Source: Lachnospiraceae bacterium (GTDB taxonomy: Bacteria; Bacillota; Clostridia; Lachnospirales; Lachnospiraceae). From it: 64,000 nucleotides of DNA. A program made the translations under genes and the position numbers. The stretch spans positions 124,001-188,000 of the forward strand of contig SVFK01000001.1 of the NCBI GenBank assembly GCA_015056915.1, read 5' to 3'. Below the pieces are notes generated by a model. The model was given only the letters and a program-made list of their open reading frames with translations, searched no databases and was not told the DNA's origin. Shown here one piece after another: positions 50,290-60,681 of this stretch; positions within the stretch are counted from its first letter, which is position 1, and every line of letters starts with the position of its first letter.

Positions 50290-51444
50290 ATGACTACAAA
50301 CGAAAAAGCATTACTGATGCACGAGCAGTGGAACGGCAAACTGGAGATTGTATCCAAGGCTCCTGTTAAGACTCGAGAAGATTTATCCATTGCCTATACT
50401 CCCGGTGTTGCAGAACCCTGCAAGGTAATTGCCGAGGATAAGGAGGCAGCTTATCAATATACGATGAAATCTAACACTGTGGCTGTAGTGTCCGATGGAA
50501 GTGCCGTGTTAGGTCTGGGCAATATCGGTCCCCATGCGGCAATGCCCGTTATGGAAGGCAAGGCAGTTCTTTTCAAGGAATTCGGCAATGTAAATGCTGT
50601 ACCCATTTGTCTGGACACTCAGGATACAGAAGAAATTATCAAGGCTGTCACCTGGCTGGCTCCAGCCTTCGGAGGCATCAATCTGGAGGACATCAGTGCC
50701 CCCCGCTGTTTTGAAATCGAGGAACGCCTGAAGGCAACCTTGGACATCCCCGTATTTCATGACGACCAGCACGGTACGGCTATTGTGGTATTAGCAGGCA
50801 TCATCAACGCTTTAAAGGTAGTGAATAAGCAAAAGGAGCAATGTCGCGTGGTGATAAACGGTGCAGGAAGCGCAGGCGTTGCCATTACCAAGCTGTTGCT
50901 TACTTACGGCTTCTCTAATATTATTATGTGTGACAAGGTGGGTATTGTGTCCGAACAGACGGAAGGCTTAAACTGGATGCAGCAGAAAATGGCCAAGGTC
51001 ACCAACCCTAATAATGAAACCGGTACTCTGGCAGATGCCTTAAAGGGCGCTGATATTTTTGTAGGTGTGTCCGCTCCCAATATTGTGACGCAGGAAATGG
51101 TAGCTTCCATGAATAAAGATGCAATTCTCTTTGCCATGGCCAATCCGGTTCCTGAAATTATGCCTGATTTGGCTAAGGCTGCCGGAGCTCGTGTCGTGGG
51201 TACCGGCCGCAGCGACTTCCCCAATCAGGTCAATAACGTAGTCGCTTTTCCGGGTATTTTCAAAGGAGCACTGGAAGGACGTGCCACACAGATTACGGAA
51301 GAAATGAAGCTAGCGGCTGCAGAAGCCATTGCCGGTCTCGTATCTCCTGCAGAATTAAACGAAGACAACATTATGCCAGAGGCATTTAACCCCAAGGTTG
51401 CCGAAGTCGTTGCCAATGCAGTAAAGGGTCATATCCGCAATTAG
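50290..51444 (+). CDS. Malic enzyme (NAD(P)-dependent, small bacterial type)
   Basis: 384 residues. Decarboxylates malate to pyruvate with NAD(P)+. [18 protein letters not shown] holds the catalytic Tyr, [17 protein letters not shown] and [24 protein letters not shown] the metal ligands, and [14 protein letters not shown] the cofactor-binding loop. Without the long C-terminal phosphotransacetylase-like domain of MaeB. GAAAGAGGTAG precedes the ATG. 17 bases upstream of a radical SAM gene: first of a three-gene operon. Confidence 0.96.
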   Translation: MTTNEKALLMHEQWNGKLEIVSKAPVKTREDLSIAYTPGVAEPCKVIAEDKEAAYQYTMKSNTVAVVSDGSAVLGLGNIGPHAAMPVMEGKAVLFKEFGNVNAVPICLDTQDTEEIIKAVTWLAPAFGGINLEDISAPRCFEIEERLKATLDIPVFHDDQHGTAIVVLAGIINALKVVNKQKEQCRVVINGAGSAGVAITKLLLTYGFSNIIMCDKVGIVSEQTEGLNWMQQKMAKVTNPNNETGTLADALKGADIFVGVSAPNIVTQEMVASMNKDAILFAMANPVPEIMPDLAKAAGARVVGTGRSDFPNQVNNVVAFPGIFKGALEGRATQITEEMKLAAAEAIAGLVSPAELNEDNIMPEAFNPKVAEVVANAVKGHIRN

Positions 51445-51461
51445 GCGAAAAGGATTACTAT

Positions 51462-52409
51462 ATGATAAAATCAGAATGGCACGGTAAGCCTTACTATTCC
51501 TTAGATGCATACTGCAAGAATACCTTTCAGCACAAATGTTATAAAGTAGCCCTGAATACTCATATGAGCTGTCCCAATCGTGACGGCACTCTGGGTACTC
51601 GGGGCTGTATCTTCTGTAGTGCAGGCGGTAGCGGCGATTTTGCTGTTTCTACCGCTCATAAAAGCATCAGCGAGCAGTTGAAAGAAGGCTTGTCATTATT
51701 CCGCAACAAGCAGGTGGGACAGCATTTTATTGCTTACTTTCAGGCATATACCAACACCTACGCCCCACTGCCCTACTTAGAACAGGTCTATACGGAAGCC
51801 TTATCCTGCCCTGACGTGTGCGGTATTTCCATTGCCACCAGACCGGATTGTCTTCCCGATGAGGTGCTGCAGCTTCTGCACCGCTTGCAGATTACTTACC
51901 CCGACAAATTCATCTGGGTAGAGCTGGGACTGCAGACCATCCATGAGGAAACAGCCCGATTGATTCGACGTGGATACCCCCTTTCCTGTTTTGCAGAAGC
52001 CATGAACAAGCTGCACAGTTTAAATATTCCCACCATCGTACATGTAATTCTGGGATTGCCTCACGAAACACCCCGGATGATGCTGGAAACCATCACTTAT
52101 TTAAACAGCGTAAACCCCTTCGGAATCAAGCTACAGTTGCTTCATGTTTTAAAAGACACAGATCTGGCAGACTACTATTTAAAAGGAAATTTTCGCACAT
52201 TGAGCAAGGAGGAATATCTCTCGTTGGTCATTTCCTGTCTGGAGCATCTCTCCCCTGACATTGTCATTCACCGTGTCACAGGTGACGGCCCCAAGGAAAT
52301 GATGATTGCTCCCCTTTGGAGCTGCAATAAACGAGATGTTCTCAATTCATTACACAAACAGATGCGTGAAAAGGGCTCCTACCAAGGAGCCAAAACGGAT
52401 ACATTCTAA
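51462..52409 (+). CDS. TIGR01212 family radical SAM protein (YhcC-like)
   Basis: 315 residues. THMSCPNRDGTLGTRGCIFC carries the three Cys for the 4Fe-4S cluster in the spaced order of this family (C-x7-8-C-x2-C), followed by SAM-binding and YFQAYTNTYAPLPYLEQVY, VELGLQTIHEETARLIRRG. TIGR01212 proteins are widespread and uncharacterised, thought to modify RNA or protein. AAAAGGATTAC precedes the ATG. Second gene of the operon. Confidence 0.93.
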   Translation: MIKSEWHGKPYYSLDAYCKNTFQHKCYKVALNTHMSCPNRDGTLGTRGCIFCSAGGSGDFAVSTAHKSISEQLKEGLSLFRNKQVGQHFIAYFQAYTNTYAPLPYLEQVYTEALSCPDVCGISIATRPDCLPDEVLQLLHRLQITYPDKFIWVELGLQTIHEETARLIRRGYPLSCFAEAMNKLHSLNIPTIVHVILGLPHETPRMMLETITYLNSVNPFGIKLQLLHVLKDTDLADYYLKGNFRTLSKEEYLSLVISCLEHLSPDIVIHRVTGDGPKEMMIAPLWSCNKRDVLNSLHKQMREKGSYQGAKTDTF

Positions 52410-52436
52410 TAAAAATAACGGATGAGGAAAAAAGAT

Positions 52437-52952
52437 ATGTTACAAGACCCTTTAACTCTCTACAAATTAATCGTACTATATATGCTGAACCGTGTTACCT
52501 TTCCGCTTACCACAGCGCAAATCAGTGATTTTATTTTGGAAAAGGACTATACTAATTTTCTGACACTTCAGCAGGTCATCAGCGAACTGACGGATGCAGG
52601 TATGGTATCCTCCCAGTCCATCCGCAATCGCACACATCTTGCGATTACCGAGGAAGGCAGGGAAACCCTGTCCTATTTTGAAAATCGTGTCAATGATGCC
52701 ATCAAGGCGGATATCAACACCTATTTGCGGGAAAATGAATTTACATTGCGCAATGAGGTCTCCGTGCTGGGCGATTATTACAAATCCACCTCCGGCGAAT
52801 ACGAGGCACACCTGATTGCCAAGGACCGCAATATCAATCTTGTAGACATCACCCTGTCCGTGCCTGTGGAAGAAGTCGCCGCCACCATCTGCGACAACTG
52901 GCAAAAGAAAAATCAGGACATCTACAAGTACCTGATTCAGGAATTGTTCTAG
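52437..52952 (+). CDS. DUF4364 protein (winged-helix-like)
   Basis: 171 residues from MLQDPLTLYKLIVLYMLNRV. The N-terminal 75 residues look like a winged helix (LTTAQISDFILEKDYTNFLT, LTDAGMVSSQSIRNRTHLAI), and DUF4364 proteins have been treated as possible transcription regulators. I took the ATG after GATGAGG rather than the one at 52422, which contains that ribosome site. Last gene of the malic enzyme operon; a large inverted repeat follows two bases later. Confidence 0.85.
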   Translation: MLQDPLTLYKLIVLYMLNRVTFPLTTAQISDFILEKDYTNFLTLQQVISELTDAGMVSSQSIRNRTHLAITEEGRETLSYFENRVNDAIKADINTYLRENEFTLRNEVSVLGDYYKSTSGEYEAHLIAKDRNINLVDITLSVPVEEVAATICDNWQKKNQDIYKYLIQELF

Positions 52953-52953
52953 C

Positions 52954-53444
52954 GGACCCCACACATGGAAATCTGCACCCGCCCACTGCCCTGGGGAGAA
53001 TCGGTCGCCGGGAAGAAATGCGGAGTGTCAAATGTGGTGTTTCTTGCAGATGCGCCCTTTGAAATCCCTTATTATTCGTGTTTTTTCAACAGAACACACT
53101 CCTACCGCAGATTGGTTCGCTTCGGGAGTACAGGGATATGTTGTCCGAAACCAAATGTGTGAATTTCTTATGTGCGTAACTTTGGAATAGGGTTCGTGTT
53201 TTTATGGCCTTGAACAAAAATAGAGGCATGTGCGCGGTGGGCGGAAAGCGAGATTCTTTTACTCCACTTTCCGCCCACCGCGTACATACCTTTATTTTTG
53301 TCCCAGCTCATAAAAACCACGAACAATCGAAAATTCCAAAGTTAGCACATTTAGAAATTCCAGCATTTGTTTCGCAACATATCCCTGTACTCCCGAAGCG
53401 GACAAATCGCGGGGAGCGGGTGAAAATTTCCATGTGTGGGGTCC
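52954..53444. repeat. Large imperfect inverted repeat filling a convergent gap
   Basis: The ends GGACCCCACACATGGAAAT and ATTTCCATGTGTGGGGTCC are inverted copies, and the arms stay similar inward (GCTTCGGGAGTACAGGGATA with its complement near 53378-53397; AACTTTGGAAT; TTTTTATG; ACAAAAATA), meeting in a perfect 16-base stem CGCGGTGGGCGGAAAG (53233-53248 with 53267-53282) and an 18-base loop. The left arm is about 295 bases and the right about 178; the left has about 120 extra bases (near 52990-53110). It lies exactly between the stops of two convergent genes. No gene is credible inside. Confidence 0.9.
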
Positions 53445-53451
53445 TTATCTC

Positions 53452-54783
53452 CTATCCCTTGTCAGCTTCTTCCTTGAGGCGGCGCATATGGTCCTTGATT
53501 TTCACCTCATAGCCGTTGCCGGAAGGGCTGTAGAATTCTTTTCCGCTCAATTCATAGGGCAGGTACTGCTGCTGCACATAGTGGTTGGGATAATCATGTG
53601 CATATTTGTAACCGATACCGTGTCCCAATTTGGCAGCCCCCTTGTAATGGGCATCCTGCAAATGCGAGGGAATCGCCAGATTGCCGGTCTGCTTTACCTC
53701 CTGCATTGCACCGAAAATAGCTTCACAGCTCGCATTACTCTTAGGTGCCGTAGCCACATAGGTTACCGCCTGCGCCAGAATAATCTGTGCCTCAGGCATA
53801 CCTACACGCTCCACTGCCATGGAAGCATTCACTGCCACCACCAACGCATTGGGGTCTGCATTGCCCACATCCTCAGCTGCACAAATCATAATTCTTCTGG
53901 CAATAAAAGTGACACTTTCACCTGCATACAGCATTCTTGCCAGATAGTAAACTGCCGCATCCGGATCAGAGCCTCGCATACTTTTTATAAAGGCGGAGAT
54001 GGTATCGTAATGATTGTCGCCGCCTTTATCATAACGTACTGCTCGCTTCTGAATACATTCCTGTGCCACATCCAGAGTAATGTGAATCTTACCATCCTCA
54101 CTGCGGTTGGTAGTCATCACACCCAATTCTATAGCATTTAACGCATGTCTGGCATCGCCTCCTGAAATATCTGCCAGAAACTCCAATGCATCTTCATCAA
54201 TTTCCGCATGATAAGCTCCCATACCACGGTCTGTATCATATACGGCCTTTCTCAGTAAATCCTTGATAGCCTCCTTAGGAATGGGCTCCAATTCAAAAAT
54301 AATGGAGCGGGAAATCAACGCCCCGTTTACCTCGAAGTATGGGTTCTCCGTAGTAGCACCAATCAGAATAATCGTGCCGTCCTCAACAAAGGGCAGCAGA
54401 TAATCCTGCTGTCCTTTGTTAAACCTGTGTATCTCGTCAATAAAAAGAATGGTGCGTTTGCCGTACATGCCCTGGATATCCTTGGCCTTGGCAATCACCT
54501 CTTCCATGTCCTTTTTACCCGCTACAGTAGCGTTTATCTGTGTAAACTCCGCACTTGTAGTATTGGCAATCACCTTTGCCAGCGTAGTTTTGCCGGTACC
54601 GGGTGGTCCATAGAAAATAATGGAGCTGATTTTATCCGCTTTGATGGCACGGTACAGCAGCTTATCTTTTCCGATAATATGCTCCTGTCCCACCACCTCA
54701 TCCAAGGTTTTAGGGCGCATTCGCGCCGCCAGCGGAGCTTCCTTTTCCATGTTGGTGCTTCTCATGTATTCAAATAAATCCAT
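53452..54783 (-). CDS. rarA: Replication-associated recombination protein RarA/MgsA (AAA+)
   Basis: 443 residues, full length. Walker A FYGPPGTGKTTLAK, Walker B TILFIDEIHRFNKGQQD, sensor 1 IGATTENPYFE, then the C-terminal tetramerisation part (KGGDNHYDTISAFIKSMRGS) unique to this family. Acts at stalled replication forks. GAGAGG precedes the ATG. It ends eight bases from the large inverted repeat. Confidence 0.97.
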   Translation of the reverse strand: MDLFEYMRSTNMEKEAPLAARMRPKTLDEVVGQEHIIGKDKLLYRAIKADKISSIIFYGPPGTGKTTLAKVIANTTSAEFTQINATVAGKKDMEEVIAKAKDIQGMYGKRTILFIDEIHRFNKGQQDYLLPFVEDGTIILIGATTENPYFEVNGALISRSIIFELEPIPKEAIKDLLRKAVYDTDRGMGAYHAEIDEDALEFLADISGGDARHALNAIELGVMTTNRSEDGKIHITLDVAQECIQKRAVRYDKGGDNHYDTISAFIKSMRGSDPDAAVYYLARMLYAGESVTFIARRIMICAAEDVGNADPNALVVAVNASMAVERVGMPEAQIILAQAVTYVATAPKSNASCEAIFGAMQEVKQTGNLAIPSHLQDAHYKGAAKLGHGIGYKYAHDYPNHYVQQQYLPYELSGKEFYSPSGNGYEVKIKDHMRRLKEEADKG

Positions 54784-54834
54784 ATCCTGCCTCTCACAAA
54801 ATACTGCTTACATTCATTTGGCAAAGAAATAGTG

Positions 54835-55575
54835 TTAAATCAACTCCGCAATCTTAGCAAAAGCAGCTTCATCGCCCACTACTGTCACATCCTGATGCAG
54901 CTGCAAAACAGATGCCGGAACGAGAGGAGTTACATCCCCAAAGAATGCCTTATAAACAATGTCCGCTTTATCAGCACCGCTTACCACCAACAAAATCTTC
55001 TTGGCATTCATAATGGTCTGGATACCCATGGTGTATGCCTGTGTGGGTACTTCCTCCTTGGAAGCAAAGAAACGGGCATTTGCCTCTATGGTGCTCTGTG
55101 CCAGAGTTACACAATGTGTCTCCTTGGGGAACACCTCTGCAGGCTCGTTAAAACCGATATGTCCGTTGTGTCCTAAGCCCAACAGCTGTAAGTCCACACC
55201 GCCTGTGGCAGCAATAATCTCTTCGTATTTCTCGCATGCCTCCGCTGCATCCTCAATGGTTCCATCGGGCACATATGTATTGTTCAAATCAATATTTACC
55301 TTACTGAACAGATTATCATTCATAAAATAATAATAGCTCTGGTCATTCTCATGAGGTAAGCCCTTGTACTCATCCAGATTCACACTGGTAATTCCAGAAA
55401 AGTCCAAATCTCCCTGCTTATATCTTTCCACCAGGCACGCATAGGTACCGATGGGAGTAGAACCGGTAGCCAATCCCAACACTGACTCAGGCTTCATAAC
55501 CATCTGGGCACTAATCACATTAGCCGCTTTCCTACTCATTTCATCATAATCCTTAGCACAAATAAATCGAATCAT
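54835..55575 (-). CDS. nagB: Glucosamine-6-phosphate deaminase
   Basis: 246 residues from MIRFICAKDYDEMSRKAA. Converts glucosamine-6-phosphate to fructose-6-phosphate and ammonia. GLATGSTPIGTY is the phosphate loop, NLDEYKGLPHENDQSYYYFM has the catalytic Asp, GLGHNGHIGFNEP the His-Asn-Gly active site. GGAGG precedes this ATG; the longer frame does not belong. No nagA beside it. The gene may share a transcript with rarA (50 bases apart). Confidence 0.97.
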   Translation of the reverse strand: MIRFICAKDYDEMSRKAANVISAQMVMKPESVLGLATGSTPIGTYACLVERYKQGDLDFSGITSVNLDEYKGLPHENDQSYYYFMNDNLFSKVNIDLNNTYVPDGTIEDAAEACEKYEEIIAATGGVDLQLLGLGHNGHIGFNEPAEVFPKETHCVTLAQSTIEANARFFASKEEVPTQAYTMGIQTIMNAKKILLVVSGADKADIVYKAFFGDVTPLVPASVLQLHQDVTVVGDEAAFAKIAELI

Positions 55576-55683
55576 TTTGTCCTCCATTCCGAAGCATAAA
55601 AGCTTCTTCCCTGTTTCAGTTTTAATCATATCACACTATATATTCTTTTACCAATATTTTTTATCGTAAAAGCACCCTTACTT

Positions 55684-56448
55684 TTAATCAAACAGTATCT
55701 CCTCCACAGTCACAAAGGTAAAGCCCCTTTCCTTCAGTTCATCCACCACCTCCAGTGCTGCTGTGACTGAGGTATCATAATAGTCATGCATTAATATAAT
55801 ATCATTTTCTTCCGCTTCTTCTACCACCCTTGCCACCACAACGGATGCATTATCGGAGCACCAATCCAATGGGTCCACCGTCCACAACACCGGAATCATG
55901 TTCAATTCGTCCTCAAAGCTTTTGTCCCAAGTGCCATAGGGCGGGCGCACATAGATTACCTCTTCTCCGATAATTTCTTCAATCACCTCACTGGTGGCAA
56001 CCAATTCCTCCTTAAATTCCTCCTGATTACTATCGGCAAGCTGCATATGACTGTAGGTATGGTTGCCAACTAAATGTCCTTCCTCGTCCATGCGTTTTAT
56101 CACATCAGGATGCAATACTGCATGCTCTCCCGTCACAAAGAAGGTAGCCACAACCCCTCGCTCCTTTAAGCCATCCAGAAGCTGCTCCGTGTAATAGGGA
56201 TGAGGACCATCATCAAAAGTCAGTGCAACCTTTTTACTCTGCAAATCAACAGGAACCTCCTGTGTTTCCGATGCATTCGCACTCACTGCAGTTAACATTT
56301 CCATCATTTCAGGCATCACTTCCTCTTCAACCACCCGCTCCTTTCGCGCAGTGTGCTGCTTGTTCGCATAGGTAGCAAAAAGCAGCAATCCTGCCCATAC
56401 ATCAAATACAAGGATTGCTGCCATTATTTTTTTTCCAATATTGTTCAT
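55684..56448 (-). CDS. Polysaccharide deacetylase (NodB domain), membrane-anchored
   Basis: 254 residues from MNNIGKKIMAAILVFDVW, with a hydrophobic segment (about 8-27) serving as a signal anchor or signal peptide. The NodB domain starts at about 78: VALTFDDGPHPYY has motif 1 (Asp-Asp), GNHTYSHM the zinc His pair, VRPPYGTWDKSF motif 3, and ILMHDYYDT motif 5. It removes acetyl groups from peptidoglycan or other N-acetyl sugars outside the membrane. GGAGAAGG precedes this ATG. Single gene. Confidence 0.92.
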   Translation of the reverse strand: MNNIGKKIMAAILVFDVWAGLLLFATYANKQHTARKERVVEEEVMPEMMEMLTAVSANASETQEVPVDLQSKKVALTFDDGPHPYYTEQLLDGLKERGVVATFFVTGEHAVLHPDVIKRMDEEGHLVGNHTYSHMQLADSNQEEFKEELVATSEVIEEIIGEEVIYVRPPYGTWDKSFEDELNMIPVLWTVDPLDWCSDNASVVVARVVEEAEENDIILMHDYYDTSVTAALEVVDELKERGFTFVTVEEILFD

Positions 56449-56577
56449 GCCTTCTCCAGCCGGTTCCAATGCAAGTATACTATGGAGCCTCCTGCTCTTA
56501 CTAAAAGTATATGTAGCATGATGTGTATTTATCAGCAAAACAGATCGACCTTTGAATTTCTACGAAAGCATATGCAC

Positions 56578-57792
56578 CTACAAACCGGCAAATTTCATAG
56601 CCTCCAAATATTCCGTTTCAAAGGAATCCACCTCCGCCAAATTCAATATTTCAAGCGAGCAGGCAATGCTTTTGCCAATGGCTGTCTCCTCTGTAAAATC
56701 AGCACCCTGTATCAGTTTTTCACCGATAGTCAAAGCACCTGCAAGAGCTGTGTTGCCGCCTGTCACCGTCCTCGCCGCCAATTCCTTAGGTAGCAGACCA
56801 ATAGCCTCCGCATCAGTTGGACTTAAGTAATAGCCAAAGCCTCCTGCCAGTACCATCCTGTCTATTTCGCTGATTTCGCAGCCATAATGACGACACAATA
56901 TCTTAATACCAGTGGCAATGGCAGCCTTGGCCAACTGAACAGCACGTACAGCCTCCTGGGTCACGGTAACATTACCGATTCGGACCCCCGTTTCAAAATA
57001 CGGCTCGGCAATCAGACCGTTCTCATCCATCAGCCCGCCTTTTAACATTTCTGCAAGCAGATGAATCATATCTGCGCCCCATATACCGCGATTTACCCCG
57101 CCCTCAAAGGCCGGACCTGCCGCTGTGGCACAGGCAATGAGCTTTTCTCTATTCCCCAGTACCATTTCACCGTTAGTTCCAAGGTCAATGAGCAGGGTTC
57201 TTTTCTCCTGTATGGGAATATGGCAGGCATAAATGCCTGCCACAATATCACCACCCACAAAGGCGGATAGCCCGGGGAAAATATAACACGCAATTCCTGC
57301 GATTTCTGTGCAAAGAGCATCCAGTCGCTTGGCTGTAAAGGGGGCACAACCAATTTCCTGCGGTTCCCAGCCCATCAGCAGATATACCATCGTTGTATTA
57401 GCAGCCAGCACCATCAGAGGCTTTTCTTCTTTGGATAAGTGCTTTTGAAATTGTACAATTCCCTTCTCTAATTCTGCAAGCACCAGCCGGCGCATTTCCT
57501 CAGCCACAGCAGGTTGCCGGGCTGCCGCAATTCTGGATAGTACATCTGCACCGTATTTCACTTGGGGATTCACTGACACAAAGGTGTCTGCCACACCTCC
57601 GTCCTCATTGTGCAGCTGCATGGCAATGGTGGTGGTTCCCACATCTGCCGTAATTAGCCGAAGCTTTTCCGCACTACGCAAATCTACCGTTGCCTTCTCC
57701 AGAGGATTCGTCACAATATGCAGCTGTCTGCTTATGCCCGGGCACTGTCCGCAACCGGTGCAAACAGTACATCTGAGTCCCTTCTTATACAA
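56578..57792 (-). CDS. ASKHA-domain iron-sulfur protein (DUF4445, RamA-like C-terminal part)
   Basis: 404 residues. The N-terminus LRCTVCTGCGQCPG has four Cys in C-x2-C-x2-C-x2-C-P spacing, fit for a 4Fe-4S cluster. From about 45 on the ASKHA fold of DUF4445 is seen: ITADVGTTTIAMQL, LIDLGTNGEMVLGN, AGPAFEGGVNRGI and VLAGGFGYYLSPTDA. Relatives use ATP to reduce corrinoid proteins (RamA, ACE proteins), but normally have a [2Fe-2S] domain of about 90 residues in front, missing here. I start at TTG 57792 because AAGGAG is ten bases upstream and the reading starts overlapping the DUF4250 stop by eight bases. Target protein unknown. Confidence 0.82.
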   Translation of the reverse strand: MYKKGLRCTVCTGCGQCPGISRQLHIVTNPLEKATVDLRSAEKLRLITADVGTTTIAMQLHNEDGGVADTFVSVNPQVKYGADVLSRIAAARQPAVAEEMRRLVLAELEKGIVQFQKHLSKEEKPLMVLAANTTMVYLLMGWEPQEIGCAPFTAKRLDALCTEIAGIACYIFPGLSAFVGGDIVAGIYACHIPIQEKRTLLIDLGTNGEMVLGNREKLIACATAAGPAFEGGVNRGIWGADMIHLLAEMLKGGLMDENGLIAEPYFETGVRIGNVTVTQEAVRAVQLAKAAIATGIKILCRHYGCEISEIDRMVLAGGFGYYLSPTDAEAIGLLPKELAARTVTGGNTALAGALTIGEKLIQGADFTEETAIGKSIACSLEILNLAEVDSFETEYLEAMKFAGL

Positions 57793-57958
57793 ATTGATTG
57801 TTCTCCTTATCGTAATGGTAATCAATTCCTGCCAGTTTCTCTTCTATCTCCTGCTGATTGACCCGCAAATCATCGCACAAATCCTCCAGACAGGTATAGT
57901 AATCACGCAGCTTTAAATTTAAAAAGCTCAAAAGCATCACAGGGTCTTTGGGTATCAT
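57785..57958 (-). CDS. DUF4250 small protein
   Basis: 57 residues reading MIPKDPVMLLSFLNLKLRDY, CLEDLCDDLRVNQQEIEEKL and AGIDYHYDKENNQFV. This is a complete DUF4250 protein, of unknown function and normal length for this family, too short for most gene callers. AAAGGAAGC is present before the ATG. Its stop overlaps the likely TTG start of the ASKHA gene, so the two are translationally coupled; this suggests a shared role. Confidence 0.85.
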   Translation of the reverse strand: MIPKDPVMLLSFLNLKLRDYYTCLEDLCDDLRVNQQEIEEKLAGIDYHYDKENNQFV

Positions 57959-57974
57959 AAAAATAGCTTCCTTT

Positions 57975-60560
57975 CTACTGTTTCACATGTGCCTGTAAAC
58001 TGTCATTCTCCACAGAAATCAGTATCGTATCGCCTGCCCGCACTGCATCTGACAAAATCAGCTTAGCAGCCAACGTTTCCACATGCTTCTGGATATAACG
58101 TTTCATGGGGCGTGCGCCGTATACCGGGTCATAGGCCTGTTCCACAATAAACCGGAGTGCTTCTTCCGTCAGTTCAATGGTCAGTTCCTTGTCTGACAGA
58201 CGTCTGTTTACATCGGCAATGAGCAGATAGATAATACCACCGATATCCTCCTTTGTCAAAGGCTTAAATAATATCATTTCATCCAGTCGGTTCAAAAATT
58301 CCGGACGAAAATGTCCACGCAATTCATTCATCACCAGCATTTCTGCCTCATCCCTGATATTACCCTTTTCATCAATGCCATCCACCAGATAGTGCGCACC
58401 AATGTTGGAGGTCATAATAAGAATCGTATTCTTAAAATCCACAGTTCTGCCCTGAGAATCGGTGATACGACCATCATCCAAAACCTGTAAAAGCACGTTA
58501 AACACGTCGGGATGTGCCTTTTCGATTTCATCAAAAAGAACCACACTATAGGGCTTTCTGCGCACTGCCTCCGTAAGCTGTCCGCCTTCCTCATAGCCCA
58601 CATATCCGGGAGGTGCTCCAATCAGACGAGATACGGAATACTTTTCCATATACTCACTCATATCAATTCGCACCATATTATTCTCATCATCAAAAAGTGA
58701 TGCCGCCAGAGATTTGGCAAGCTCCGTTTTACCCACACCGGTAGGTCCGAGAAACAGAAAAGAACCAATAGGTTTGGTAGGGTCCTTAATGCCTGCCTTA
58801 GAACGGATAATCGCCTCCGTCACCTTGGTAACACCCTCATCCTGCCCGATAACTCTCTTATGCAGCTCCTCATCCAGATGCAACGTCTTGTTACGCTCAC
58901 TCTCCGTCAGCTTAGCTACCGGGATTCCCGTCCAGCGGGATATAATTCGTGCAATCTCCTCGTCAGATACTTTCTCATGTACCAAGGAAAGCTCCTTGGC
59001 ATTGACACGCTCTTCCTCCTGCTCCAGCTGTTTTTTCAAGGTCGGCAGTTTTCCGTAGCTCAGTTCTGCCGCCTTTTCCAGATTACCCTCTCGCTGTGCA
59101 ATCTGAATCTCGCTGTTCACCTGATCAATTTCCTCACGAAGCTTGGACAATTTGTCCACGGAAGCCTTCTCATTGTCCCACTGTGCCTTGCGATTCGCAA
59201 AGTCCTCCTTTATTTCTGCCAGTTCCTTCTGCAAATTAGCCAGACGCTCTTTACTTAAACGGTCATCCTCTTTCTTCAATGCCGCCTCTTCAATCTCCAT
59301 CTGCATACATCTGCGTTGCAATTCATCCAGTTCTGTGGGAAGACTGTCCAGTTCCGTCTTAATCAGGGCACATGCCTCATCTACCAAATCAATGGCCTTA
59401 TCCGGCAGAAATCGATCTGTAATATACCTGTGTGATAACGTTGCCGCACTCACAAGGGCATTGTCCATAATTTTCACACCATGATATACCTCGTAACGTT
59501 CCTTCAGACCGCGCAGGATGGAAATCGTATCCTCCACTGTAGGCTCTTCTACCATAACCGGTTGGAAACGACGCTCCAACGCAGCATCCTTTTCTATATA
59601 CTGACGGTATTCATCCAGAGTCGTGGCACCAATACAATGGAGCTCACCCCTTGCCAGCATGGGCTTCAGCATATTACCTGCATCCAATGCTCCGTCCGTT
59701 TTACCGGCGCCCACAATGGTATGCAATTCATCGATAAACAAAATAATCTGTCCGTCGCTATTCTTCACGTCATCCAGTACAGCCTTCAGACGTTCCTCAA
59801 ACTCGCCGCGATATTTGGCGCCTGCCACCAAGGCACCCATGTCCAACGCAAAGATTTTCTTATCCTTCAATCCCTGTGGAACATCTCCACGCACAATACG
59901 CTGTGCCAGCCCCTCCACAACAGCCGTCTTACCTACACCGGGTTCACCGATTAGCACCGGATTATTCTTGGTCTTGCGGGACAGGATACGGATAATATTA
60001 CGAATCTCACTATCACGTCCGATAACCGGGTCCAGCTTCTGATTTCTTGCTTTTTCCACTAAGTCCTGTCCGTATTTTTCCAGCGTATCATAGGTAGCCT
60101 CAGGGTTGTCACTGGTTACCCGCTGATTCCCTCTTACTGTGGACAAAGCTTGCAGAAAACGCTCTCTGGTAATACCATATTCCTTCCAGATTGCCGCAAT
60201 TTCTTTGTTGGGATGTTTTAGCATGGACAAAAACAAATGCTCTACAGAGACATACTCGTCGCCCATCTGCTTTGCCTCATCCTCGGCACTGATTAACACC
60301 TTATTCAGATGCTGTCCCACGTAGGGCTGACCGCCCTGCACCTTAACACGCTTCGTTATAGCCTGCTCTGCACGTTTGAGAAAATGCTCCTTCTGAATCT
60401 CCATTTTCTCAATCAGCTTTAAAATCAAACTGTCCTCTATAGCCAACAGACTGTACAGCAGATGCTCCTGCTCAATCTCTTGATTGCCGTATTCATATGC
60501 TAATCTCTGGCAGCCTTCCACTGCCTGTAATGATTTCTGGGTAAATTTCTGAATGTTCAT
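57975..60560 (-). CDS. clpB: ATP-dependent chaperone ClpB
   Basis: 861 residues. N-domain ([20 protein letters not shown] ... 1-150), first AAA+ (Walker [19 protein letters not shown], Walker [14 protein letters not shown]), the long coiled-coil M domain (about 410-525) that marks ClpB rather than ClpA/C, and the second AAA+ ([33 protein letters not shown]) with the C-terminal domain. Disaggregase working with DnaK. GAGGAGG precedes the ATG. A sigma-A promoter lies upstream; no CIRCE or CtsR box was found. Confidence 0.98.
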   Translation of the reverse strand: MNIQKFTQKSLQAVEGCQRLAYEYGNQEIEQEHLLYSLLAIEDSLILKLIEKMEIQKEHFLKRAEQAITKRVKVQGGQPYVGQHLNKVLISAEDEAKQMGDEYVSVEHLFLSMLKHPNKEIAAIWKEYGITRERFLQALSTVRGNQRVTSDNPEATYDTLEKYGQDLVEKARNQKLDPVIGRDSEIRNIIRILSRKTKNNPVLIGEPGVGKTAVVEGLAQRIVRGDVPQGLKDKKIFALDMGALVAGAKYRGEFEERLKAVLDDVKNSDGQIILFIDELHTIVGAGKTDGALDAGNMLKPMLARGELHCIGATTLDEYRQYIEKDAALERRFQPVMVEEPTVEDTISILRGLKERYEVYHGVKIMDNALVSAATLSHRYITDRFLPDKAIDLVDEACALIKTELDSLPTELDELQRRCMQMEIEEAALKKEDDRLSKERLANLQKELAEIKEDFANRKAQWDNEKASVDKLSKLREEIDQVNSEIQIAQREGNLEKAAELSYGKLPTLKKQLEQEEERVNAKELSLVHEKVSDEEIARIISRWTGIPVAKLTESERNKTLHLDEELHKRVIGQDEGVTKVTEAIIRSKAGIKDPTKPIGSFLFLGPTGVGKTELAKSLAASLFDDENNMVRIDMSEYMEKYSVSRLIGAPPGYVGYEEGGQLTEAVRRKPYSVVLFDEIEKAHPDVFNVLLQVLDDGRITDSQGRTVDFKNTILIMTSNIGAHYLVDGIDEKGNIRDEAEMLVMNELRGHFRPEFLNRLDEMILFKPLTKEDIGGIIYLLIADVNRRLSDKELTIELTEEALRFIVEQAYDPVYGARPMKRYIQKHVETLAAKLILSDAVRAGDTILISVENDSLQAHVKQ

Positions 60561-60616
60561 GTGTATTACCTCCTCATCCACCAGACTTACTCTTAATACT
60601 CGCCTGTTCTATACCC

Positions 60617-60644
60617 ACTATAACATATGTATCACAGAAATCAA
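60617..60644 (-). promoter_or_regulatory. Promoter of clpB
   Basis: Minus strand TTGATT (60639-60644), 16-base spacer, TATAGT (60617-60622). Confidence 0.6.
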
Positions 60645-60681
60645 TAAAGAAATTATAAACTTTATATAAAACAACAGAAAT

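Noticed and set aside
53204-54141. Plus-strand open frames opposite rarA
   Set aside because: They are shadows of rarA and of the inverted repeat, with no ribosome site or recognisable domain.
60561-60681. CIRCE or CtsR operator before clpB
   Set aside because: Neither the TTAGCACTC-N9-GAGTGCTAA repeat nor a GGTCAAA direct repeat is present.
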